From Gemmobacter aquarius (GTDB lineage: Bacteria; Pseudomonadota; Alphaproteobacteria; Rhodobacterales; Rhodobacteraceae), in assembly GCF_003060865.1 (NCBI RefSeq), contig NZ_CP028918.1:1000001-1064000 (forward strand): DNA of 64,000 nt. Reading direction: 5' to 3'. Under the pieces are notes generated by a model. The model did no database searches and was not told the DNA's origin. It was given only the letters and a program-made list of their open reading frames with translations. The position numbers were made by a program, and so were the translations under genes. This document shows positions 57,356-64,000 of the stretch, one piece after another (within the stretch, counting starts at the first letter, position 1; the number at the start of each line of letters is the position of its first letter).

Positions 57356-58798
57356 CTAGCGGGCGAGTGCCAGAAGGCCTGTCACGTCGATATGGCGTTC
57401 GAGATGGGCGGCGAGGGCGTCGAGTGTCGCCTCGACTGTTTCATCGTGCGAATGGGTCGAGGGGGCGGCACCGAGCGCGGCGAGGAAGGCCGCGCGGAAG
57501 CTGTCAGAGGCGAACATGCCGTGCAGGTAGCTGCCCATGACGCGGCCATTGGCCGAGATTGCGCCGTCCGGCGTGCCTGCGATGCTGGCGAAGGGGCGGG
57601 CACAATCGGCGCCGGTGGTGCGGCCGATGTGGATTTCGTAACCGTCGATCGTCAGGCCCGAGGGCAGGTGCAGGGCGGTGGTACGGGTCAGGCGCTTGTC
57701 GCCGGTCATGGTGGTCTGGACCGACAGGTGCCCGAGGCCGGGGGTCAGGCCTGCGGGGCCTTCAATGCCGTGCGGGTCGTCGACCGACTGGCCGAGCATC
57801 TGGTAGCCGCCGCAGATGCCCAGCACGTGGCCGCCGCGCCGCAGGTGCGCCGCGATGTCGATGTCCCAGCCCTGGGCGCGCAGATAGGCCAGATCGGCGC
57901 GGGTCGATTTCGAGCCGGGCAGGATGATCAGGTCGGACTGGGGGATGGGTTCGCCTGCGCGGACCATGGCGAGGGTGACGCCCGGTTCCTGTGCGAGGGG
58001 GTCGAGGTCGTCGAAATTGGCGATGCGCGAGAAGACGGGGACCGCGATGCGGAAGGCGCCGGTGCCGCTGGTGGCGGGGATGTCGAGCGCATCTTCGGCG
58101 GGCAGGCGGTAGGCTTGCGGAAAGAAGGGGACGGTGCCGAAGCCCCGCCATGCGGTGAGGGTTTCGATGAGCCGGTAACCATCGTCGAAAAGCGTTACGT
58201 CGCCGCGGAATTTGTTGATGAGGAAACCCGCGATCATGGCGGCATCTTCGGGGTCGAGCACGGCCTTGGTGCCGACGATCTGGGCGATGACGCCGCCGCG
58301 GTCGATGTCGCCCACAAGGATGACCGGAGTGTCCGCGGCGCGGGCGAAGCCCATGTTGGCGATGTCTCCGGCGCGCAGGTTCACCTCGGCCGGACTGCCT
58401 GCGCCTTCGACGATGATCAGGTCATGGGCGGCTTTCAGGCGGTGGAAGCTGTCGAGGACGGGGGCCATGAGTTGCGGTTTGAGCGCGGCGTAGTCGCGGG
58501 CCTTTACCGTGGCGATGCGGCGGCCTTGGACGACCACCTGGCTGCCCGTCTCGGATTCGGGTTTCAGCAGCACGGGGTTCATGTCGGTATGCGGCTCGAG
58601 GCCACAGGCGCGGGCTTGCAGGGCTTGCGCGCGCCCGATTTCGCCGCCGTCGACCGTCACGGCGGCATTGTTGGACATGTTCTGCGGCTTGAAGGGCGCG
58701 ACCGAGAGGCCGCGCAGTTTCGCGGCACGGCAGAGGCCCGCGACGAGGAGCGATTTGCCGACGTTAGAGCCTGCGCCCTGTATCATTATTGCGGGCAT
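57356..58798 (-). CDS. cobQ: Cobyric acid synthase
   Basis: The 480-residue amidase adds amide groups to adenosyl-cobyrinate a,c-diamide in cobalamin synthesis. The N-terminal ATP-binding part starts [13 protein letters not shown] and has [12 protein letters not shown] glutamine amidotransferase domain has the catalytic Cys in [10 protein letters not shown] (C329) and His in [10 protein letters not shown] 58798 gives the usual N-terminus and follows AAGGTG; an ATG 18 bp upstream is less likely. It is convergent with the LapG-like gene, with 10 bp between the stops. Confidence 0.96.
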   Translation of the reverse strand: MPAIMIQGAGSNVGKSLLVAGLCRAAKLRGLSVAPFKPQNMSNNAAVTVDGGEIGRAQALQARACGLEPHTDMNPVLLKPESETGSQVVVQGRRIATVKARDYAALKPQLMAPVLDSFHRLKAAHDLIIVEGAGSPAEVNLRAGDIANMGFARAADTPVILVGDIDRGGVIAQIVGTKAVLDPEDAAMIAGFLINKFRGDVTLFDDGYRLIETLTAWRGFGTVPFFPQAYRLPAEDALDIPATSGTGAFRIAVPVFSRIANFDDLDPLAQEPGVTLAMVRAGEPIPQSDLIILPGSKSTRADLAYLRAQGWDIDIAAHLRRGGHVLGICGGYQMLGQSVDDPHGIEGPAGLTPGLGHLSVQTTMTGDKRLTRTTALHLPSGLTIDGYEIHIGRTTGADCARPFASIAGTPDGAISANGRVMGSYLHGMFASDSFRAAFLAALGAAPSTHSHDETVEATLDALAAHLERHIDVTGLLALAR

Positions 58799-59184
58799 GG
58801 GGGCACCTTTGGCCATGCACGATTTTTCTGCGAAAAATCTGGTGCGGGTTCTGATGGGGGGGCGCGGCGGAAGCTGCGGGAGCCTTCGGCGAGGATATTT
58901 GCCGCGAGCATGAAAGCGGATCGGCACCGCGCCTCGGGCCGCTTGCGCGGGGGAAGCGCGGTGCTTTCACACTCGGCGGTCATCGGGATCCCTCCCTGTA
59001 CCGCTTGTTCAATCTGGCAGGCGAATCTCAACAAAGGCTTAATTCCGGCTGTCTTGCTGCTTTCATACTCGCACAAATATCCCGGGGGTGCGGGGGGCTG
59101 GCCCCCGCTGTTTCGGCTTGGTGCGGGGGGCTGGCCCCCGCTGGCTTGGGGGGGTGCGGGGGGCTGGTCCCCCGCTCGCTTCGG
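58799..59184. repeat. Repeat-dense interval between cobQ and cobO
   Basis: This gene-free stretch holds a 19-bp palindrome of the GATTTTTC family (58821-58839), a plus-oriented element core at 58891-58900 (ending GCATGAAAGCGG) and a minus-oriented core at 59075-59084. Three near-identical 33-bp tandem units start at 59088, 59121 and 59154, each with a GGGGGGCTGG(T)CCCCC hairpin, just after the cobO stop. No coding frame is evident. Confidence 0.75.
59088..59176. repeat. 33-bp tandem repeat, three copies
   Basis: Units begin at 59088, 59121 and 59154. Each starts GTGCGGGGGGCTGG and contains an inverted G/C stem; copies differ mainly at the 3' end. They lie just downstream of cobO (minus strand) and may act as successive terminator hairpins. 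Confidence 0.8.
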
Positions 59185-59835
59185 TCAGAACTCCACGCCT
59201 GCTTGCGCTTTGATGCCCGACCGGAAGGGGTGTTTGATCAGGGTCATCTCGGTCACGAGGTCTGCGGCTTCGATGAGTTCCTCTTTCGCGTTGCGGCCGG
59301 TCAGGACGACATGGGTGAGGGGTGGCTTTTCGTCGCGCAGGAAGCCCACCACTTCGCCCGCGTCGAGGTAGTCGTAGCGCAGGGCGATGTTGATCTCGTC
59401 CAGCAGGACGAGGCGGATTTCGGGGTTCAGGATCAGTTCCTTGGCTTTATCCCAGCCTTTGCGGGCCATTTCGATGTCGCGGGCGCGGTCTTGGGTTTCC
59501 CAGGTGAAGCCTTCGCCCATGGCGTGGAACTGGCACAGGTGCTGGAAGTGGCCTTCGATCAGGCGGCGTTCGCCGGTGTCCCATGCGCCTTTGATGAATT
59601 GCACGACCGCCGATGGCATTTCATGGGCGATGCAGCGCAGGATCATGCCGAAGCCCGAGGAGGATTTGCCTTTGCCTGCACCCGTGTGGACGATGATCAG
59701 GCCCTTTTCGCCGGACTTCGTGGCCATGATCTTGTCGCGGGCGGCTTTCTTCTTGGCCATCTTGACGGCGTGGCGGGCGTCGGGGTCGACCGGAGCGGGG
59801 GCTGCTGCAGGGTCGATGTCGTTGGCATCGCTCAT
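59185..59835 (-). CDS. cobO: Cob(I)yrinic acid a,c-diamide adenosyltransferase
   Basis: The 216-residue enzyme moves the adenosyl group of ATP to cob(I)alamin or its precursor. The P-loop is HTGAGKGKSSSGFG (residues about 49-62), with FIKGAWDTGER near 85 and a Walker B-like LVLLDEINIALRYDYL near 146. The N-terminal 30 residues are charged. ATG 59835 follows AAGGA. It diverges from the cobW operon. Its product, adenosylcobalamin, is the cofactor of the methylmalonyl-CoA mutase in this window. Confidence 0.96.
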   Translation of the reverse strand: MSDANDIDPAAAPAPVDPDARHAVKMAKKKAARDKIMATKSGEKGLIIVHTGAGKGKSSSGFGMILRCIAHEMPSAVVQFIKGAWDTGERRLIEGHFQHLCQFHAMGEGFTWETQDRARDIEMARKGWDKAKELILNPEIRLVLLDEINIALRYDYLDAGEVVGFLRDEKPPLTHVVLTGRNAKEELIEAADLVTEMTLIKHPFRSGIKAQAGVEF

Positions 59836-59889
59836 GGTGACGGTCCTTGTCCTTGACTCTGGCAGGGCATCTGCCAAGAGGGGGCGAGA

Positions 59890-60090
59890 TGCGCTGGTGC
59901 CTGTCCTACGGCAGGCGAAAAGGGAATGCGACAGGTTTTGCGACCCGTGAGGGGACAAGACCGAAGCGCAGCCGCCCCCGCGACCGTGACCGGAGAGGTC
60001 CGCCCGTGGCCACTGTTCCCGAAAGGGGGCGGGAAGGTGGGTGGAGCGTTGGGGAAACCCTGTATCCGCAAGCCGGGAGACCTGCCAGCG
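59890..60090 (+). ncRNA. Cobalamin riboswitch
   Basis: The plus-strand leader has the order of elements of a cobalamin aptamer: GGTGCCTGTCC near 59895, GGCGAAAAGGGAATGCGACAG near 59911, GCCGCCCCCGCGACCGTGA near 59970, GCCACTGTTCCCGAAAGGGGGCGGGAAGG near 60009 and the B12 box AGCCGGGAGACCTGCC at 60071-60086. It precedes DUF1636-cobW-cobN and should lower their expression when adenosylcobalamin is abundant. Exact ends are approximate. It runs away from cobO, so it does not control that gene. Confidence 0.9.
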
Positions 60091-60202
60091 CGATGGATGG
60101 AACCGGGCGGACGGGGTGTGCCGCAGCCGACGATTCGTGTCGCGCGTAGTCGCGTGCCGGTTCGTCAGGTCGCCCCGATGCGCCCAAAGCGATGGACGGG
60201 TC

Positions 60203-60559
60203 ATGGCTGCGACGTTGCATGTCTGTATCACCTGCAAGGCGGGCGAGCCTGTGCCCGAGGGCGCGGTGGCGCCGGGGGCATTGTTGCATGCCGCGCTGGT
60301 GGCGGGGGACGCGCCCGAGGGCGTGCGGATCGTGCCGGTGGAATGTCTGAGCGCCTGTTCGCAGGGCTGTTCGGTGGCTTTGTCGGGGGCTGGCAAGTGG
60401 TCTTATGTCTATGGCCGCCTGACGCAAGACGACGCTGCCGATGTGCTGGCGGGTGCTGCCGCCTATGCCGCGACTTCGGACGGGATCGTGCCTTGGCGCG
60501 AGCGTCCTGTGATCTTTCGCAAGCAGAGCCTTGCGCGTATTCCGCCTTTGGAGGGCTGA
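60203..60559 (+). CDS. DUF1636 family putative metal-binding protein
   Basis: The 118-residue protein has a Cys-rich pattern: CITCK near residue 8, and CLSACSQGC near residue 49, typical of DUF1636, which resembles small thioredoxin-like ferredoxins. Such genes sit next to cobW and cobN and are thought to serve cobalt handling or a redox step of cobalamin synthesis; the exact role is unknown. It is the first gene after the riboswitch and stops 3 bp before cobW. Confidence 0.88.
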   Translation: MAATLHVCITCKAGEPVPEGAVAPGALLHAALVAGDAPEGVRIVPVECLSACSQGCSVALSGAGKWSYVYGRLTQDDAADVLAGAAAYAATSDGIVPWRERPVIFRKQSLARIPPLEG

Positions 60560-60562
60560 GCC

Positions 60563-61597
60563 ATGACCGATTTGTCGAAAATCCCCGTGACCGTGATCAC
60601 CGGCTTTCTGGGGGCGGGCAAGACCACGCTGATCCGGCATCTGATGATGAACCCGCAAGGCAAGCGTCTGGCCATTCTGGTCAACGAGTTCGGCACGGTG
60701 GGGGTGGATGGCGATATCCTGAAATCCTGCGCCGATGACAATTGCCCGGTCGAGAATATCGTCGAGCTGGCGAATGGCTGCATCTGCTGCACGGTGGCGG
60801 ATGATTTCATTCCGACGATCGAGGCGCTGATGGCTTTGCCGGTGCGGCCGGACCATATTCTGATCGAGACCTCGGGGCTGGCTTTGCCGAAGCCGCTGTT
60901 GAAGGCGTTCGACTGGCCTGCGATCCGGTCGAAGATCACCGTGGACGGGGTGATTACGCTGGCGGATGCCGAGGCGGTGGCGGCGGGGCGGTTCGCACCC
61001 GATGAAGCGGCGGTTCAGGCGCAGCGCGAGGCGGATGACAGCATCGACCACGAGACGCCGCTTTCGGAGGTGTTCGAGGACCAGATTTTCTGTGCCGATA
61101 TCGTGCTGTTGTCCAAGGCCGATCTGGCGGGCGAGGCGGGGGTTGCGGCGGCCCGCGCCGTGATCGAGGCGGAAGCGCCGCGGCGGATGCCGATCATCGC
61201 CATGACGGACGGGGTTATCGATCCGCGGGTGATCCTCGGGCTGAATGCGAAGGCAGAGGATGATCTGGCGGCACGGCCCAGCCATCATGACGGGGCGGAT
61301 GACCACGAGCATGAGGATTTTGACTCGGTCGTGATCGACCTGCCGGAAGTGGATGATCCGGAGGTGCTGGTGGCGGCGATCACGCGTTTGGCGCGCGAGC
61401 AGGGCATCTTGCGGGTGAAGGGCTATGTGGCGGTGACCGGCAAGCCGATGCGGATGCTGGTGCAGGCGGTGGGCGAGCGGGTGCGGCACCAGTATGACCG
61501 GCCTTGGGGGGCGTCCCCTCGCAAGGGGCAGCTTGTTGTCATTGCCGAGCATGACGACATCGACGAGGCCGCCATTCGCGCCGTGCTGGGGGCCTGA
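60563..61597 (+). CDS. cobW: CobW GTP-binding metallochaperone
   Basis: The 344-residue protein has the G3E-family P-loop GFLGAGKTT (14-22), the metal-binding CxCC motif GCICCT near residue 72, ETSGLALPKP near 100 and a KAD guanine motif (LLSKADL). A His/Asp-rich loop (HHDGADDHEHEDFD) lies near residue 240. It is thought to deliver cobalt for CobN/CobS/CobT. The start ATG 60563 comes right after the DUF1636 stop. cobN follows after 6 bp. Confidence 0.95.
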   Translation: MTDLSKIPVTVITGFLGAGKTTLIRHLMMNPQGKRLAILVNEFGTVGVDGDILKSCADDNCPVENIVELANGCICCTVADDFIPTIEALMALPVRPDHILIETSGLALPKPLLKAFDWPAIRSKITVDGVITLADAEAVAAGRFAPDEAAVQAQREADDSIDHETPLSEVFEDQIFCADIVLLSKADLAGEAGVAAARAVIEAEAPRRMPIIAMTDGVIDPRVILGLNAKAEDDLAARPSHHDGADDHEHEDFDSVVIDLPEVDDPEVLVAAITRLAREQGILRVKGYVAVTGKPMRMLVQAVGERVRHQYDRPWGASPRKGQLVVIAEHDDIDEAAIRAVLGA

Positions 61598-61603
61598 TAC
61601 GCC

Positions 61604-64000
61604 ATGCATGTCGTCTTCCGCGAAAGCCATGGGCTGGAGGAAACGGACACGCCGTTCGACGTGGGGCAAGACCCTGCCGATCTGGTGGTGATGTCGTTTT
61701 CCGACAGTGACCTTGGCGCTTTCGCGGCGGGTTGGCATCGGGGGCGTGCGGGGTTGCCGAGTTGCCGTTTGGTCAATCTGGTGGCGCTGCGGCATCCGTT
61801 GTCGGTCGATACCTATGTCGAGAAGACGCTGTCGGGGGCGAAGGGGGTTCTGATCAGGTTGATCGGCGGGGAATCCTATTGGGCTTACGGGATCGCTTCG
61901 GTTCAGGATCTGTGCAGGCGCAAGGGGATTGCGCTGGCGGTGCTGCCTGCGGACGGGCGGGACGATCCCGCGCTGGATGCGGTCTCGACGCTGCCGGTTT
62001 CGACTTTGCGGCGGTTGCAGGCTTTGTGCGATGCGGGCGGGGCAGTGGCCGCGCAGGCGGCGCTGGCGCAACTGGCGCTGGCGGCGGGGTGTTATGCGGG
62101 GCCGGTGATCGGGGAAAAGACCGTGCCGGACTGTGGCTGGTATCAACCGGGCGCGGGCGTGGTGAAGGGGCCGGTTCAGGGTGGGCCTGCGGTGGCGGTG
62201 GTGTTTTACCGCAGCTATCTGACGGCGGCGGATACGGGGCCGGTCGATGCGCTGTGTGCGGCGCTGGCTGCGCGTGGGTTTGCGGTGTCGGCGCTGTTCG
62301 TGCCGTCGTTGAAAGCGGCGGGTGCGGGTGCGTTTCTGGCCGAGGCTTTGGGCGCGTTGCGCCCCGTGGCGGTGGTCAATGCGACCGCGTTTTCGGGCAA
62401 GGGGGCGGATGGGGCTTCGCCTTTGGATGGGGCGGGGGTGCCGGTGTTTCAGGTGGCCTTGTCGACGGCGCGGCGGCGCGATTGGGCGGGGTCGGCGCGG
62501 GGGCTTTCGCCTGCGGACCTCGCCATGCATGTGGTTTTGCCCGAGGTGGACGGGCGGCTTTTCGCGGGGGTTGTGTCGTTCAAATCACCCGGCAAGCGTG
62601 ACCCCGATTTGCAGTTTTCGCGTTTTGCGCATCGGGCGGATGCGGGGCGGGTTGCGCTGGTGGCTGACCGCGTGGCGGCTTGGCATCGGTTGGCGGTGAC
62701 GCAGGCGGCAGAGCGGCGGGTGGGGTTCGTTCTGTCGACCTATCCGGGGCGGCCGGACCAGATTGCCCATGCGGTGGGGCTGGATGCCTTGGCCTCGGTC
62801 AGGGGGATGCTTTCGGCGCTGGCGGGTGAGGGCTACGCGGTCGCGCCCGTGGATGATCTGGGCAAGCGGTTGGTGGCCGAGGCGCTGGAGTGGCCTTTGG
62901 CCGAGTATCTGGCGGCGCTTGAGGCGGTGCCCCAAGGATTGCGCGATGATCTGGCAGCGGCTTGGGGCGAGGCGGCGGATGATCCGGCCTGTGTGGGCGG
63001 AGCGTTCCGCTTTGCTGCCGTGCGGGCGGGGTCGGCGGTTGTGGCCTTGCAGCCAGAGCGGGGCGAGGTCGCGGGGCGCGACGGGGAGTATCACGACCTG
63101 AGCCGCACGCCGCGGCATGGCTATGTGGCGTTTTACCTGTGGCTGCGGGCGCAGGGGTTGCACGCGCTGGTGCATGTGGGGGCGCATGGCACGCTGGAGT
63201 GGTTGCCGGGGAAATCGGTCGCCTTGTCGGCGGACTGCTGGCCCGAGGTGCTGGTGGGCGCGATGCCGGTGATTTACCCGTTCATCGTGAACGATCCGGG
63301 CGAGGCGGCGCAGGCCAAGCGGCGGATCGGGGCGGTGACTTTGGGACATTTGCCACCGCCTTTGGCTTTGGCGAAGGTGCCCGAGGGGTTGTTGCGGCTG
63401 GAGCGGCTGCTGGATGAATATTCCACCGCCGATGGCTTGGACCCGTCGCGGCGTGACCGCCTGATCGGGGCGATCAGGGATGAGGCGCGGGCGTCGGGGG
63501 TGGAGGATGACCTTGGCCTGCCTGCGGGGGCGAGTGCGGCCGAGGCGATCACGCGGATCGACCGTTTCGTGTGCGACATCAAGGAAAGCCAGTATGGCGA
63601 TGGCTTGCACATCTATGGCGCGGCGGAGGGTGAATTTGCGGGGCTGAGTGCCGCGCTGGCGGGGCGCTTCGTTCCGGCGGGGCCTGCGGGGTCGCCTTGG
63701 CGGGGGCGTGTCGATGTGCTGCCTACGGGGCGGAACCTGTATTCCGTCGATCCGCGCGCGGTGCCTTCGCGCGCCGCGCATGCCCAAGGGGTCAAGCTGG
63801 CCGAGGAGTTGTTGCGGCGGCATTTGCAGGACAAGGGGGATTGGCCAAAGGGGTTGATCCTCGATCTGTGGGGGTCGGCGACGATGCGGACGGCGGGCGA
63901 GGAAGTCGCCATGGCGCTGCATCTGGCGGGGTTGGCTCCGCGTTGGGACGAGGGGTCGGAGCGGGTTTCGGGCTTCGAGGTGGTGCCCTTGGCGCTGCTG
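61604..64000 (+). CDS. cobN: Cobaltochelatase subunit CobN (3' end beyond window)
   Basis: The visible 799 residues match the N-terminal two-thirds of CobN, the large subunit that inserts cobalt into hydrogenobyrinate a,c-diamide with CobS and CobT. Recognisable parts are LIRLIGGESYWAYG near residue 85, the FYRSYLTAADTGPVDAL segment near 203, LSTYPGRPDQIAHAVGLD near 370, and HVGAHGTLEWLPGKSVALS near 525. The ATG at 61604 follows cobW by 6 bp, so cobW and cobN form one operon under the riboswitch. CobN usually has about 1,100-1,270 residues, so the last third is missing. Confidence 0.95.
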   Translation, partial: MHVVFRESHGLEETDTPFDVGQDPADLVVMSFSDSDLGAFAAGWHRGRAGLPSCRLVNLVALRHPLSVDTYVEKTLSGAKGVLIRLIGGESYWAYGIASVQDLCRRKGIALAVLPADGRDDPALDAVSTLPVSTLRRLQALCDAGGAVAAQAALAQLALAAGCYAGPVIGEKTVPDCGWYQPGAGVVKGPVQGGPAVAVVFYRSYLTAADTGPVDALCAALAARGFAVSALFVPSLKAAGAGAFLAEALGALRPVAVVNATAFSGKGADGASPLDGAGVPVFQVALSTARRRDWAGSARGLSPADLAMHVVLPEVDGRLFAGVVSFKSPGKRDPDLQFSRFAHRADAGRVALVADRVAAWHRLAVTQAAERRVGFVLSTYPGRPDQIAHAVGLDALASVRGMLSALAGEGYAVAPVDDLGKRLVAEALEWPLAEYLAALEAVPQGLRDDLAAAWGEAADDPACVGGAFRFAAVRAGSAVVALQPERGEVAGRDGEYHDLSRTPRHGYVAFYLWLRAQGLHALVHVGAHGTLEWLPGKSVALSADCWPEVLVGAMPVIYPFIVNDPGEAAQAKRRIGAVTLGHLPPPLALAKVPEGLLRLERLLDEYSTADGLDPSRRDRLIGAIRDEARASGVEDDLGLPAGASAAEAITRIDRFVCDIKESQYGDGLHIYGAAEGEFAGLSAALAGRFVPAGPAGSPWRGRVDVLPTGRNLYSVDPRAVPSRAAHAQGVKLAEELLRRHLQDKGDWPKGLILDLWGSATMRTAGEEVAMALHLAGLAPRWDEGSERVSGFEVVPLALL

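Noticed and set aside
59088..59176. 33-bp periodic repeats as a CRISPR array
   Set aside because: Three directly joined hairpin units have no unique spacers, and no cas genes are present.
59906..62530. Long open frame on the minus strand antisense to DUF1636, cobW and cobN
   Set aside because: It runs opposite the riboswitch, cobW and cobN, has Arg/His/Pro-rich low-complexity translation and no family motif; it is a shadow of the high-GC coding strand.

Overview
The window is a high-GC chromosomal segment from an alphaproteobacterium of the Rhodobacteraceae/Paracoccaceae (Rhodobacter-, Gemmobacter- or Tabrizicola-like). This rests on the gene set and gene order: hda next to an AI-2E transporter and ppk/ppx, proS-lolC-lolD, and pccR/pccB/pccA/mcmA with four small genes between pccB and pccA. 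Direct-repeat LexA-type, FNR-type and ScfR-type operator sequences also fit this group. I saw no rRNA, tRNA, CRISPR array, prophage or intact insertion sequence.

Layout. 1-3.2 kb: end of a polyol-type SDR, a mannitol dehydrogenase-family gene and an amidase. 3.3-9.4 kb: aldo/keto reductase, metG, a YceI/cytochrome b561 pair, a fatty-acid desaturase and an XRE regulator. 9.5-14 kb: two lipoproteins, a second aldo/keto reductase, a LexA-boxed imuA and an EamA transporter. 14-17.4 kb: NUDIX and DUF983 genes, then an EF-hand/ECF sigma/small membrane protein/CnrX-like module. 17.6-25.3 kb: a PleD-type diguanylate cyclase, DUF3572, a HAD phosphatase, an MttB-family methyltransferase, a repeat-rich exported protein, a frameshifted nuclease/phosphatase and a TerB-DnaJ protein. 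25.3-34.5 kb, mostly minus strand: GNAT, VOC, ppx, ppk, a frameshifted DUF2087 gene, hda, AI-2E and RDD genes. 34.6-39.9 kb: proS, an OsmC gene behind an FNR-like box, lolC-lolD, a lipoprotein cytochrome c and a BrnTA toxin-antitoxin pair. 40.1-41.0 kb: a short AT-rich, foreign-looking patch abutting parE, which has a homopolymer frameshift.

43-64 kb is a functionally connected block. PccR, a short-chain acyl-CoA regulator with TTTGCAAA-type sites at its own promoter and at pccB, should control propionyl-CoA carboxylase (pccB, pccA) and perhaps methylmalonyl-CoA mutase. The mutase needs adenosylcobalamin. The window ends with cobalamin genes: cobQ and cobO on the minus strand, and a cobalamin riboswitch leading into DUF1636-cobW-cobN on the plus strand. 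Between the two lie an H-NOX-like protein without the heme-ligating histidine, its HNOBA-GGDEF partner, and a LapG-like periplasmic cysteine protease.

The intergenic regions are rich in dispersed structures. A composite element (hairpin, then GAGGATATTT or GAGTATTT, then a purine-rich GTGAA/ATGAA end) occurs at about twelve loci. A short palindrome family of the type GATTTTTCTGCGAAAAATC recurs, and there are several large inverted repeats. Three genes (parE, an endonuclease/exonuclease/phosphatase and a DUF2087 gene) are broken by single-base frameshifts, two of them in G/C homopolymers, so consensus sequence error is a real possibility.
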